This document shows positions 25,583-34,405 of a DNA stretch of 64,000 nt, in pieces. The stretch is from Clostridia bacterium (GTDB taxonomy: Bacteria > Bacillota > Clostridia > Christensenellales > Christensenellaceae). The position numbers were made by a program, and so were the translations under genes. The stretch spans positions 1-64,000 of the forward strand of contig JAFRTU010000010.1 of the NCBI GenBank assembly GCA_017439085.1. The letters are read 5' to 3'. The notes under the pieces are model-generated. The model saw only the letters and a list, made by a program, of their open reading frames with translations. It made no database searches and had not been told where the DNA came from. Position 1 is the first letter of the stretch. Every line of letters starts with the position of its first letter.

Positions 25583-27646
25583 CTATGCCGGAGCTTTGCC
25601 AAAGAAATACTCGCTGTTCCTTGACGGAACATCGAACAGATCGTTATACTGCAGTATCTCGTACTGTCTTACCATCTCGCTCCTCTTCATGGCCTCATTG
25701 AAGGTCATATAGTTTCCTTCCTTGTCGATGACTATCTTTGCAGACAGCACAGGGAATTCTTCGTTGAGCTTGAGAAGGAATTCGTTATACCCGGGGAGGT
25801 CAATTCCCGCAAGTTTCATCACGAAACTGCTGAGGTAATTGCAGCTCACATATTCACCAATATCAAAAGATTTATCTATTTCATAGTTGGTCCATAGTAT
25901 ATATGGCACTGTATACAGTTTTGACAAATCCTCCAGATTTTTGAGATCAAGGTCCTTGCTGAGTTCATCGAGAAAAGCATTCATGTCTCCCGGCTGATGG
26001 TCTCCGAACATCAGGATTATGGTCGGCTCATCCACCTTGCTGAAATACTCGACAAGATATTTGAATGCCTGATCCGACTGCCTCATGAGTGAAAGATACA
26101 CGGGAGCATTCTCGAATTCTTGGCTCTGATAGTCGGGAAGAGTTACCTCCACAGGGAACTTGTATCCGGGAGAATAACCGGAATGGTTCTGCATGGTAAC
26201 GTTGAAGATGAACATCCTCTCGTCCTTTTCCTTTTCATTGAACCTGTCGATCAGGAACTGGTAATTCGCCCTATCGGTTATGAGCCTGAGTCTTCCCTTC
26301 TGGGCTGTCGAAGGCCAGTCCTCAAGACTGTAGAAGGTCTCCATACCCAGAAGCGGATATACTGTCGATCTTCTCCAGCCCGTAGCATGATACGGATGGG
26401 CCCCGAACACCTTGTATCCCTGATTTGACATTACGGATGCTATAGAAGGCGTCTTCTGTTTGATTCCCTGCTGGAACGGCATATATGACCCGGGATAGAA
26501 TCCGAGGGAGCCTCCTGTCAGGAATTCGAATTCGGTATTGCATGTGCCTCCGCCTTTAATGGAGGCTATCATGTTGCCTTTTATGGTATTCTCGGTCATG
26601 CTGCTGATAAACGGGAAGACTTCTTCACTCGTCCTGAAGTCCTTTATGACCGAGAGATCCGAGAATGCCTCGTTCATAATGACTATGACGTTCGCTCTGG
26701 TATTTGCTCCCGTGTCTTCAGTGTCCGGATACTTCTCCTCTATGGCCTTGACGGTCGCTCCGGAATAGTCCTCAGGTTTCTCTATCCTGGATTTTGAGAT
26801 ATATACGAGTATCTGTACAAGCTCTCCCGCATCATTTGCTGTCGTTCTCGGATTCCAGTAATTTATGGGTAATCCCGTATATAGGAGTGCCTGAGTCATC
26901 GTGAAGGCATATGTAAGATATGTAACGACAGCAAGACCTGCGGCCTTTGCTATGAACTGAGGCATGAATCTGTCATTCCTGTAATTGAGTCCTTTAGCTA
27001 TCGCAAGAGTGAGGATGAAGGAAAGAGCTCCGAGTATGGTTTCTCCGCTGATGACATATTTCATCTGCCCTATGACCGTCATTGCCGTGCCCCATGCATA
27101 TATGTCATTAGGAAGGAAAGGAGTCCCTCTGAATATGAACACCAGATGGTTCGTGACCGCAAGGGCGAAACATATCAGGCTCCCGAACAGTACTGCCAGG
27201 GAGAATCTGTTGAATATGACGTATCCGAGCAGGTATATGACGAGGATTATCCCCCAGTTCACGAATATGCCCTGGATATGCTCCTTGATGATATCATCGA
27301 ATGCAAGGATCTCGATGCAGTAATAAGAGAAGAACCCGCATATCACGGTCATGAATATGTTAAAGGCAAGTTCTGCCTTCCTGTTGCTGAAATCAAATCT
27401 GAAAAAAGTTAAGAATCCTATGGCGAGTACATAGAGTGAAGCTATGATGAGTCTTAGATATGAGGGCTTCTCATCGACCTCCTGAATGAGCAGTGCCTTT
27501 TTCCAGACTATGAACGCACAGATCCCGGCAAACAAAACGAGATATACGAAAAAAGAAGGTTTAAAACCGATAAACCTTATTAGTCTCTGCTTGTTCTGTT
27601 CCTTCTTTTCACTATCGATGATCTGATCGTTCTCAGCCTCTGTCAT
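25583..27646 (-). CDS. LTA synthase family sulfatase-fold transferase
   Basis: A 687-residue membrane enzyme: about five helices (30-265), then an extracellular sulfatase-type domain. The catalytic set of LtaS is recognisable: metal ligand Glu326 in NEAFSDL, the nucleophile Thr368 in GGGTCNTEFEFLTG, and Asp-His in MFGDHQPGD. Such enzymes transfer glycerol-phosphate or phosphoethanolamine units to surface glycans or lipids; which one is not clear. The first 14 nt overlap the 3' end of the carboxypeptidase gene upstream, so the two envelope genes are co-transcribed. Confidence 0.9.
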   Translation of the reverse strand: MTEAENDQIIDSEKKEQNKQRLIRFIGFKPSFFVYLVLFAGICAFIVWKKALLIQEVDEKPSYLRLIIASLYVLAIGFLTFFRFDFSNRKAELAFNIFMTVICGFFSYYCIEILAFDDIIKEHIQGIFVNWGIILVIYLLGYVIFNRFSLAVLFGSLICFALAVTNHLVFIFRGTPFLPNDIYAWGTAMTVIGQMKYVISGETILGALSFILTLAIAKGLNYRNDRFMPQFIAKAAGLAVVTYLTYAFTMTQALLYTGLPINYWNPRTTANDAGELVQILVYISKSRIEKPEDYSGATVKAIEEKYPDTEDTGANTRANVIVIMNEAFSDLSVIKDFRTSEEVFPFISSMTENTIKGNMIASIKGGGTCNTEFEFLTGGSLGFYPGSYMPFQQGIKQKTPSIASVMSNQGYKVFGAHPYHATGWRRSTVYPLLGMETFYSLEDWPSTAQKGRLRLITDRANYQFLIDRFNEKEKDERMFIFNVTMQNHSGYSPGYKFPVEVTLPDYQSQEFENAPVYLSLMRQSDQAFKYLVEYFSKVDEPTIILMFGDHQPGDMNAFLDELSKDLDLKNLEDLSKLYTVPYILWTNYEIDKSFDIGEYVSCNYLSSFVMKLAGIDLPGYNEFLLKLNEEFPVLSAKIVIDKEGNYMTFNEAMKRSEMVRQYEILQYNDLFDVPSRNSEYFFGKAPA

Positions 27647-29339
27647 CTCTGTCAGTCCTTCTGCGTACGGGCCTGTTGCTGGGTCTTCTGGGCAATCCGT
27701 AATTGGATGGATTGCTTCCCCTCATTCCCGACTGGTTCGTCCTGCGTACGAGCCCACTATCGTTTCTTTCATATGAATATGAACGGACCCTCTCCCTGCT
27801 CTGAACAGGTCTCCTGGAAGTCGTATACGGATCTGCGGATCTTCCTCTTTCAGTCCGCACCGATCCTATCCTCATGGTATCCCCTTCCGGTCGTCTTGCC
27901 CCTTCAGGCCTGATCCCATACCCGGTCGGGCGGGAGCTTCTGGCTGACGCCGGTGCAGTCCTGTTTCTCTTATAGCCTCTGTTGTTAGCAACTGACGTTA
28001 TGATCATGAATATGACCACTACAGCTGCAAGAGCCGCAAAGATCCACACGTATCTCCTGAGGAGGGGCTTCTTCTCATCTGTCTTGTCTTCTATCTCTAT
28101 TACGGAGCTTACTTCCCCCTGACCTGTGAGCTTTGCATAATCTTCTTTTGTCATTATGCCCTCTGCAGAGATCAGTCTTCCGTAAAGTATGTTCTTTCCG
28201 TTGATGCTGATGTCTATGGTCCCTATCTCCACTCCTGCCTCTATAGGAGCCGCAAGAGCATTCTCGTTCCTGTGTACCTGATAGGTGATCTGGTCATAAT
28301 CCAGTGTGGAATCAAGGGTGATATATGCACTTCCGTCCTGCGTGACGGGCAGGCATCTCAGTTTCAGTTCCTCTCCGTCCACTACAGGAGCATTTTCAAC
28401 TGAAACATATATTTCCTCTCCAACGAGGTCCGTTATCGTAAGACGGACATAAGTGTCGAATCCGTAATTGAAGAGCTCTGTTGCTATCTTCCACCTGTCT
28501 ATCTCTTTCTTGGACTTATCACCGAGTATTACGGCTATAAGGCTTAATTCATTCTTCGTAGCGCTGGCGATGAGACAGCCTCCGGCATTCGGAGTCGAAC
28601 CGGTCTTCATTCCGTTCGCATAGTCATACAGGAAGGATTCGGTTATCATGCTCCCCTCGCCGTCATTTCCCATCTGTCCGAACGTATCATTGATAAGAAG
28701 ATTCGTATTATAGAGCTGCCACTGTACGGCCTTGTCTTCTGTATATACTGTGATGAACTTCGTGGAGACTATCTCTCTGAATGTCTGATTCTGGAAACAG
28801 TAGCAGGCAAGTTTTGCCATGTCCCTTGCTGTAACCATATGGTCGGGATCGTCGAGCCCGGAAGCAGTCACAAAGTGGGACCGTGTCATTCCGATCTCCT
28901 GCGCCTTCTCATTCATGAGCTTTATGAAATCCTCGACATTACCGCTAACGGCTATGGCAAGGGCAAGTGCAGCATCGTTTCCGGAACTAAGAAGAAGGCC
29001 ATAGAGAAGAGTCCTGATACTGACCTGTTGGCCTGGAACAAGGCCCATCGTGGAACCTGTGGTCTTTGCCTCCGCAGGTACGGTGATCACCTGATCAAGG
29101 TTCATTTTTTCAAGGGTCAGGATAGCTGTAAGAAGCTTGGTAGTAGATGCCGGAGCACGGATCTCGTCTGCCCCTTTCTCATAAAGGACAGCTCCGGTAT
29201 CAGCATCTATAAGGATGATGGAAGAGGCCGTCATGACTGACTCGTCTACGGTCTCAGCAAAAACGTAATATATGCAGGAAAACAGCATCATGGCTGCCAA
29301 AAGTATCAAAATGATTCTGAAAACGATCTTGTTCTGCAT
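27633..29339 (-). CDS. D-alanyl-D-alanine carboxypeptidase (peptidase S11) with long basic tail
   Basis: A 568-residue penicillin-binding protein. After an N-terminal signal/anchor, the S11 motifs are PASTTK (Ser65-x-x-Lys68), SSGND and MKTGST. It trims the terminal D-Ala from peptidoglycan stem peptides outside the cell. The usual PBP5 C-terminal beta domain is followed by a membrane helix (YVWIFAALAAVVVIF) and then about 115 residues very rich in Arg, Ser, Pro and Gly. This tail is unusual for the family and would be cytoplasmic. Confidence 0.92.
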   Translation of the reverse strand: MQNKIVFRIILILLAAMMLFSCIYYVFAETVDESVMTASSIILIDADTGAVLYEKGADEIRAPASTTKLLTAILTLEKMNLDQVITVPAEAKTTGSTMGLVPGQQVSIRTLLYGLLLSSGNDAALALAIAVSGNVEDFIKLMNEKAQEIGMTRSHFVTASGLDDPDHMVTARDMAKLACYCFQNQTFREIVSTKFITVYTEDKAVQWQLYNTNLLINDTFGQMGNDGEGSMITESFLYDYANGMKTGSTPNAGGCLIASATKNELSLIAVILGDKSKKEIDRWKIATELFNYGFDTYVRLTITDLVGEEIYVSVENAPVVDGEELKLRCLPVTQDGSAYITLDSTLDYDQITYQVHRNENALAAPIEAGVEIGTIDISINGKNILYGRLISAEGIMTKEDYAKLTGQGEVSSVIEIEDKTDEKKPLLRRYVWIFAALAAVVVIFMIITSVANNRGYKRNRTAPASARSSRPTGYGIRPEGARRPEGDTMRIGSVRTERGRSADPYTTSRRPVQSRERVRSYSYERNDSGLVRRTNQSGMRGSNPSNYGLPRRPSNRPVRRRTDRDDRG

Positions 29340-29374
29340 ATATACCTTTTCCTGAATAACTCGTGATGAATGAT

Positions 29375-29383
29375 ATTATAGCA
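29375..29383 (-). promoter_or_regulatory. Extended -10 promoter for the carboxypeptidase operon
   Basis: Minus-strand TGC-TATAAT. The -35 is not obvious. It is back to back with the promoter at 29419-29447. Confidence 0.5.
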
Positions 29384-29418
29384 TAGCTGACTTGTCAGGA
29401 ATTTACTCCCCGGCAATT

Positions 29419-29447
29419 TTAACAAATTGATAATAATCCTATATAAT
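29419..29447 (+). promoter_or_regulatory. Promoter giving an apparently leaderless mRNA
   Basis: TTAACA (29419-29424), 17 bp, perfect TATAAT (29442-29447). The ATG of the next gene starts 7 bases after the -10, exactly at the expected transcription start. Confidence 0.7.
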
Positions 29448-29453
29448 GTTCGT

Positions 29454-30275
29454 ATGGCAGAAGATATTGAGCTTACAAACCTGATAAAGAGACTCTCGGG
29501 GGATCACGCTTCACGATGCACCACAGAAGAGAAGGACCGGTTCCTTTCTTTTGTTGCGTCCGCTTATCATTGTCATTTTTCTCCGATGGAAGAAGTACGC
29601 TCTTTCCCTGGGAAAAGATGCAGGAACCTTGTGTTCGGAGATCCTGAAAAAGCCGACAGGATCTATGCTGCATACTACAGCAGCGTGAGGAGATGCTTTT
29701 TTCCGTTTACCGAATTCAGAGGAAAAGGGATCTATAACATACTGCAGTTTCTTTTCTACTGGTCTCTTCTGCTCTCGATGGTCCTTCTGATGCGGGGGCT
29801 CCTTCACTACAATCTCCCGGTGGCTTTTCTGATATGGATAATACTATGTTACATGTCATCCTTTGCATTCCCTTCGAACAACAGGCTGTCCGTGTCCAAC
29901 CTCGCCGTAATGTATCTCATTATGAAAAGAGATCCTTCCTCCTGCTATGTGTTTCTTGATAATCCTGGGCTTATCAACAACGGACTTCAGGCGTTCCTGA
30001 AGAAGCACGGGAACGGAGCCGGAAAAAAGACCATCCTCATAGACAGGATGATGTTCGGCGGAGCGCTTCTTGCTGAGGGAAAGACTCCTCCTCCTTTAGA
30101 TATGAAATTCAAAAAGTCTTCCCTTAACGTCTCCTACAGGATCAGTTCAGGGGCTTCATTCGGAGATTCGGTATTCTCTTCAAGATACAGGGACGACTGT
30201 CCCTTATATCCTGACCCGGACTTTCTGAAAAGGATTGCAGAAGACATAAGATCTCTTGGACAGCGTATCGGATGA
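29454..30275 (+). CDS. Hypothetical protein with two central membrane helices
   Basis: A 273-residue protein of no family I recognise. The first 105 residues are soluble and charged. Two adjacent hydrophobic segments follow (ILQFLFYWSLLLSMVLLMRG and VAFLIWIILCYMSSFAF), then a soluble region of about 140 residues. The topology suggests both ends are cytoplasmic around a helical hairpin. The start ATG at 29454 has no Shine-Dalgarno and sits at the predicted transcription start, so translation may be leaderless. An upstream in-frame ATT/ATA-rich start at 29427 lies inside the promoter and is rejected. It has its own terminator. Confidence 0.68.
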   Translation: MAEDIELTNLIKRLSGDHASRCTTEEKDRFLSFVASAYHCHFSPMEEVRSFPGKRCRNLVFGDPEKADRIYAAYYSSVRRCFFPFTEFRGKGIYNILQFLFYWSLLLSMVLLMRGLLHYNLPVAFLIWIILCYMSSFAFPSNNRLSVSNLAVMYLIMKRDPSSCYVFLDNPGLINNGLQAFLKKHGNGAGKKTILIDRMMFGGALLAEGKTPPPLDMKFKKSSLNVSYRISSGASFGDSVFSSRYRDDCPLYPDPDFLKRIAEDIRSLGQRIG

Positions 30276-30285
30276 AACGAAAAGA

Positions 30286-30309
30286 ACCGGCATGATATGC
30301 CGGTCCTTC
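30286..30309. terminator. Bidirectional intrinsic terminator
   Basis: ACCGGCAT / ATGCCGGT stem with a 3-nt loop. The minus strand continues TCTTTTC and the plus strand CCTTCTGTT, so it works best for rsfS. Confidence 0.75.
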
Positions 30310-30326
30310 TGTTATCTCAAAGGTAT

Positions 30327-30689
30327 TTATTCTTCAGTCTGCCCCTTATAGTTCAGATAGTTGTCCTCGGTCCTCCAGAGTCTCTCTATCTCATAGAATT
30401 TTCTCTCTTCCTTATGGAAGATATGTACCATGAGTCCTCCGAAATCGCACACTATCCAGCGGCCTTCCCTATAGCCTTCAACTCTCCTGAGTGGTATCCC
30501 GTGTTCCTTCATTGTCTTCTCTGCCTCGTCTGCAAGCATCCTCAGCATATTGGGGTTGGTTCCGCTGCAAACTATGAAGGTATCCGCAAGTATCGATGTC
30601 CTGCTGATATCTATTATGATTATATCCAGAGCTTTCCTCTCATCAAGTTTCTTGGCTACGTCCATTACTGCCTGGTCGAACTGTACCAT
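30327..30689 (-). CDS. rsfS: Ribosomal silencing factor RsfS
   Basis: A 120-residue RsfS/Iojap protein. Family marks are ALDIIIIDISRTSILADTFIVCSG, the central EGYREGRWIVCDFGG and VHIFHKEERKFYEIERLW. It binds uL14 of the 50S subunit and blocks subunit joining when nutrients are scarce. It is the last gene of the nth-obg-yhbY-nadD-yqeK-rsfS operon, 4 nt after yqeK. Confidence 0.96.
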   Translation of the reverse strand: MVQFDQAVMDVAKKLDERKALDIIIIDISRTSILADTFIVCSGTNPNMLRMLADEAEKTMKEHGIPLRRVEGYREGRWIVCDFGGLMVHIFHKEERKFYEIERLWRTEDNYLNYKGQTEE

Positions 30690-30693
30690 CTTG

Positions 30694-31263
30694 TTATCCC
30701 CTTTTCTCTAGAATGGAATTGTATAGGTCTATTGAGTTATGATGCACCATGAGACCTCTCTCAACAGTGAACACTATCGTCTGCCTCAGAGATTCCAGCA
30801 ACCCCTCATCAAGACCCTGCATCTGCTTCTCCCTTATCCTTTCCACATCATCAAACACCCTGTTCTCTTCGGTGATGTCGGCAAGATATATGATCTTCTC
30901 CAGTTTCGACATCCCCACTCTTCCCACAGTGTGATATGTGATGGCATTAAGGATATCCTCATCCTCTATTCCGAATCTCTCCCTTACAAGGACAGCTCCT
31001 ACCGGTCCGTGGAGAAGTCCCGGAGAAGAGATATATACCGGATCCATCTCTATGCCGCTTTCAGCCGCTTTCTTAAGAAGGAAGGGCTTCGGGAGCTCCT
31101 TAGCATAATCATGGAGAAGGGCTGCAACAGATGCTTTTTCCCTATCTTCATCATATACCATTGCAAGGTTTATTGCCATCTTTTCGACCCCCAAAGTATG
31201 GCGAAATCTTTTTTCGCTGAGAGCCGAACCTACGATGTTCAGAAGTTCTTCCCTGTTATACAT
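30694..31263 (-). CDS. yqeK: YqeK-type HD-domain Ap4A hydrolase
   Basis: A 189-residue HD-domain protein. The motifs are RFRHTLGVEKMA, LLHDYAK (the HD pair), SPGLLHGPVGA and HTVGR, matching YqeK, which symmetrically hydrolyses Ap4A to two ADP. I favour the ATG at 31263 (AGAAGAGG 4 nt before it) because it gives the family N-terminus; an in-frame ATG at 31278 with GGAG upstream is possible. Either start overlaps the 3' end of nadD. Confidence 0.92.
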   Translation of the reverse strand: MYNREELLNIVGSALSEKRFRHTLGVEKMAINLAMVYDEDREKASVAALLHDYAKELPKPFLLKKAAESGIEMDPVYISSPGLLHGPVGAVLVRERFGIEDEDILNAITYHTVGRVGMSKLEKIIYLADITEENRVFDDVERIREKQMQGLDEGLLESLRQTIVFTVERGLMVHHNSIDLYNSILEKRG

Positions 31264-31861
31264 AAAGCCTCTTCTCATCTATATATCTCCTGACCTCTTC
31301 AACAAGAAGCCCGGTCGTATCCTTTCCTTCCTTTATCATCCTCCGTATGTCAGTCGATGATATGTCGGGTCCGGTAAAGTCAGCGAACTCTATGTCCGCT
31401 CCGTATTCCCTTCTAAGCATATCTCTTTTTAGATAGATGTCCTCTCTGTCTCCCGGTCTCGGTATACATATGAAACGGACCATATTCACGAGTTCCGTGA
31501 ACCTTCTCCACGTCTCTATCGTGAACAGGATATCTGAACCTATGACATAGGATATATCTTCATATCCCATCTCTTTAAGAGCCGTTATGGTATCTATGGT
31601 ATAGGTATACCCTTCCCTTCTGACCTCTATGTCGGAGACTTCAGCCCCCTCTATTCCCTCTATTGTGAGCTCGCACATCCTGAGCCTGTCCTCAGGAGAG
31701 GCCATGTCAGTCTTATGAGGTGCAGTGCCAAGCGGAAGGAATATGAACCTGTCGGCATCGAGATCCCTCAGAACGTTCTCCACTACCATACGGTGTCCCA
31801 TATGAGGAGGATTAAAAGAACCTCCGTAAACTGCGGTGACCCCGCTTATTACGTCTGTCAT
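31256..31861 (-). CDS. nadD: Nicotinate-nucleotide adenylyltransferase
   Basis: A 201-residue nucleotidyltransferase of NAD synthesis, turning nicotinate mononucleotide and ATP into deamido-NAD. The HxGH-type motif is GGSFNPPHMGH, and the ISSTxIR motif is ISSTDIRRMI. Length and gene order (yhbY before, yqeK after) are standard for Bacillota. Its start overlaps the end of yhbY by 4 nt. Confidence 0.97.
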   Translation of the reverse strand: MTDVISGVTAVYGGSFNPPHMGHRMVVENVLRDLDADRFIFLPLGTAPHKTDMASPEDRLRMCELTIEGIEGAEVSDIEVRREGYTYTIDTITALKEMGYEDISYVIGSDILFTIETWRRFTELVNMVRFICIPRPGDREDIYLKRDMLRREYGADIEFADFTGPDISSTDIRRMIKEGKDTTGLLVEEVRRYIDEKRLYV

Positions 31862-32142
31862 ATCCCGTATTTGGAATCCTCTTCCTTTTTCCTGTATATC
31901 ACGAATTTCCTGCCGATCACCTGGATTGGCTCGGCATCCAGGATATCACACAGCTCTTCGATGACGTCTCTCACGTCTTCATCGCTGTTTCTGCCCACGG
32001 ATCCCTTGACCAGTTCCCTGGCCGTAAGGGCCATATTCGCATCATTGACAAGGGCTTCGGTAATTCCTTCCTTACCGACATATATCACAGGGTCCATCTT
32101 CTGAGCCAGTGATCTTAGATATGCTCTTTCCTTTCCTGTCAT
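31858..32142 (-). CDS. yhbY: YhbY family RNA-binding protein (CRM domain)
   Basis: A 94-residue single CRM-domain protein: LRSLAQKMDPVIYVGKEGIT at the N-terminus and the GRKFVIYRK strand at the C-terminus. Relatives bind pre-50S particles and assist ribosome assembly, in keeping with the neighbours obgE and rsfS. It begins 5 nt after obgE. Confidence 0.95.
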   Translation of the reverse strand: MTGKERAYLRSLAQKMDPVIYVGKEGITEALVNDANMALTARELVKGSVGRNSDEDVRDVIEELCDILDAEPIQVIGRKFVIYRKKEEDSKYGI

Positions 32143-32147
32143 AATGT

Positions 32148-33422
32148 TTACTCCACAAAATCAAATTCTTCTCCGTTCATACGGATCTCCTGTCCGTCCT
32201 TTACACCGTATCTCCGGAGAGCGTCTATTATGCCGTAATCGACCAGCAGTTTCTCGAAGTGCCTCATGGAATCCGTATCCTCCGGGTCGATCCTCTCGAA
32301 TATGAAATCGATGAGCGTTCCATTGGCCTCCACGACTCCGTCCTCTGCTGTGGTTATCTCAAAGGAGAATGCCTCATTGTAATTGCTCCACTCCTCCAGA
32401 TATCCCTCCTCCTCAAGAGATTCCGCTTCAGGGATCTCCTTTAGAGTCTCCATGATCTTCTGCATGAGTTCCTTAACACCTGCTCCGGTAACCGCTGAGA
32501 TCGGGAATACCTCTATTCCCTTAGGTTCCAGGTCCTCCCTGAGCATCTCATAACCTATATCGCTGTCGGAAAGATCCATCTTGCAGGCTACGACTATCTC
32601 CTTTTTCTCAGCCAGTTCCTGACTGTATTCGGATAGTTCCTTCCTGATGGCATAGTAATCCTCAAGCGGCATCCTTCCCTCAATTCCTGATGCATCCACC
32701 ATATGGACTATGAGCCTTGTCCTCTCTATGTGCTTCAGAAAATCATGACCTAGCCCCACTCCCTGGCTGGCTCCCTCAATAAGACCTGGTATGTCTGCCA
32801 GAATGAACCCGTCATCTCCCACGGAGACCACTCCGAGGTTCGGGCTCAATGTGGTGAAATGATAATCCGCTATCTTCGGCCTTGCAGCACTGACTACTGA
32901 GAGCAGGGTGGATTTGCCTACGCTCGGATATCCCACAAGCCCTGCATCGGCTATTGATTTTAGATCAAGGATTATCTCCCTCTCTATCGTTTTTTTACCC
33001 GGAGTCGCAAACTTCGGAGCCTGTCTGGTAGGTGTGGCAAAACGGGCATTTCCCTTTCCGCCCTTACCGCCTTTGAGGATTATCCTTTCCTCCTCAGTAT
33101 TGAAATCGGCTATTACTCTTCCGGTCTCCGCGTCTATGACCGCAGTGCCCACAGGCACCTTGATCACGACATCGGTACCGTCCTTTCCGGACATATTCCT
33201 GGCTCCGCCCTTCTCACCGTTTCCGGCACGGAAGATCTTATGGAACCGGAGATCATACAGGGTATGGAGATCTCTGGTAGACCTGATTATGATGTCCCCG
33301 CCGGTACCTCCGTCTCCTCCGTCAGGACCTCCGTTCGGAACGTATTTCTCCCTTCTGAAGCTTACGGCACCGTCTCCTCCGTTCCCTGCCTTTATATTAA
33401 GTTTTACTCTGTCGACCAGCAT
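32148..33422 (-). CDS. obgE: GTPase ObgE/CgtA
   Basis: A 424-residue Obg GTPase. The Gly-rich Obg fold fills residues 1-158 (AGNGGDGAVSFRREKYVPNG), the G domain carries GYPSVGKSTLL (G1), DIPGLIEGA (G3) and a CKMD (G4), and the C-terminal OCT domain covers the last 75 residues. It acts in late 50S assembly and links ribosome state to growth. It lies 6 nt after nth and 5 nt before yhbY. Confidence 0.98.
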   Translation of the reverse strand: MLVDRVKLNIKAGNGGDGAVSFRREKYVPNGGPDGGDGGTGGDIIIRSTRDLHTLYDLRFHKIFRAGNGEKGGARNMSGKDGTDVVIKVPVGTAVIDAETGRVIADFNTEEERIILKGGKGGKGNARFATPTRQAPKFATPGKKTIEREIILDLKSIADAGLVGYPSVGKSTLLSVVSAARPKIADYHFTTLSPNLGVVSVGDDGFILADIPGLIEGASQGVGLGHDFLKHIERTRLIVHMVDASGIEGRMPLEDYYAIRKELSEYSQELAEKKEIVVACKMDLSDSDIGYEMLREDLEPKGIEVFPISAVTGAGVKELMQKIMETLKEIPEAESLEEEGYLEEWSNYNEAFSFEITTAEDGVVEANGTLIDFIFERIDPEDTDSMRHFEKLLVDYGIIDALRRYGVKDGQEIRMNGEEFDFVE

Positions 33423-33428
33423 GTTCTC

Positions 33429-34061
33429 TCACTCTTTTTCTTTATCGTTAAGATATGGACATATCTCTTTAAGGAAGCATTCACTGCATTTCGGCTTTCT
33501 GGAAGCACATATCTGTCTTCCATGATATATGAGCCAGTGGTGTGCCTCTCCCCATTTATCTCTTTCTATTATGGCACATAGATCCCGTTCCGTGCCTTCC
33601 GGATCCTTTGCATCGGATAGTCCCAGTCTGTGGGAGACCCTGAATACATGGGTATCCACCGCAAGCCCCGGGATACCGAAGGCATTCGATAATACCACAT
33701 TGGCGGTCTTTCTTCCCACTCCGGGGAGTTTGACCAGTTCTTCCATACAGGAAGGCACTTCTCCTCCGTACTCTTCCGCTATTATCCTCGAAGCATCTAT
33801 GATATGCCTCGCCTTTACGGAATAAAAACCGCAGCTGTGTATCTCGTCCGAGACTTCGTTGAAGTCTGCATTCGCAAGGCTCTTCGGATCCGGATAATGA
33901 GCGAACAGATCCTTTGTGACTATGTTCACCCTTTCATCCGTACACTGTGCCGAAAGGATCGTGGCTATAAGGAGCTCGTATGCATTTCTGAAATGAAGCC
34001 CCGGCTTGGCGCCTTTGTAATGCTCTTCCAGCAGTTCTAGTATCTTATCTTTCCTGTCCAT
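33429..34061 (-). CDS. nth: Endonuclease III (bifunctional DNA glycosylase/AP lyase)
   Basis: A 210-residue HhH-GPD glycosylase that removes oxidised pyrimidines. The helix-hairpin-helix reads LVKLPGVGRKTANVVLSNA with the catalytic Lys in GRKTAN; the catalytic Asp is in VDTHVFRV. Four Cys at the C-terminus in a Cx6Cx2Cx5C layout hold a 4Fe-4S cluster. The ATG at 34061 is 7 nt after a perfect TATAAT and has no Shine-Dalgarno, so the operon's first gene may be leaderless. Confidence 0.96.
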   Translation of the reverse strand: MDRKDKILELLEEHYKGAKPGLHFRNAYELLIATILSAQCTDERVNIVTKDLFAHYPDPKSLANADFNEVSDEIHSCGFYSVKARHIIDASRIIAEEYGGEVPSCMEELVKLPGVGRKTANVVLSNAFGIPGLAVDTHVFRVSHRLGLSDAKDPEGTERDLCAIIERDKWGEAHHWLIYHGRQICASRKPKCSECFLKEICPYLNDKEKE

Positions 34062-34068
34062 AGATAAT

Positions 34069-34096
34069 ATTATATATGATTCTGTTCTCTACGCAA
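34069..34096 (-). promoter_or_regulatory. Promoter for the nth-obgE-yhbY-nadD-yqeK-rsfS operon
   Basis: Minus-strand TTGCGT (34091-34096), 16 bp, TATAAT (34069-34074). Only 7 bases separate the -10 from the nth ATG. Confidence 0.55.
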
Positions 34097-34116
34097 AAGC
34101 TGAGATCCATATACGG

Positions 34117-34140
34117 AAAAGACCGCCGTGGCGGTCTTTT
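34117..34140. terminator. Intrinsic terminator after the small membrane protein gene
   Basis: AAAAGACCGC / GCGGTCTTTT stem with a CGTG loop; it works in both directions and insulates the opp side from nth. Confidence 0.88.
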
Positions 34141-34146
34141 CAATCC

Positions 34147-34386
34147 TCAGTGCAGCATCCTGAAGGCCAGCACCAGTATGATGCCGAGTATCAGGATTAT
34201 GGGGCCGAATACCAGGAATGCTGAGATTATTATCGCAGGAAGATCCCCTTTCTCCATAGTCGAAGGATCGAACTTGTTCTCCTCGTCTTTGGCGTCAGGA
34301 TCGAATCCCTGGCTCTTGAGATAATCCCTGTTCTTCTCGTTCATTATCTCCATCGCCCTGTCATGTTTCTTCTTAAAGAAAAGCAT
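34147..34386 (-). CDS. Small single-helix membrane protein
   Basis: A 79-residue protein with a Lys-rich N-terminal soluble part (FFKKKHDRAMEIMNEKNRDY) and one C-terminal helix of about 25 hydrophobic residues. The start ATG ending at 34386 is preceded by GGGGGAAG. I do not recognise a family. It lies directly downstream of oppF on the same strand; the hairpin between them has a poor T-run, so read-through from opp is possible and it could be an accessory to the transporter. That link is only positional. Confidence 0.65.
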   Translation of the reverse strand: MLFFKKKHDRAMEIMNEKNRDYLKSQGFDPDAKDEENKFDPSTMEKGDLPAIIISAFLVFGPIILILGIILVLAFRMLH

Positions 34387-34405
34387 ATCTTCCCCCTTTA
34401 TCGGC

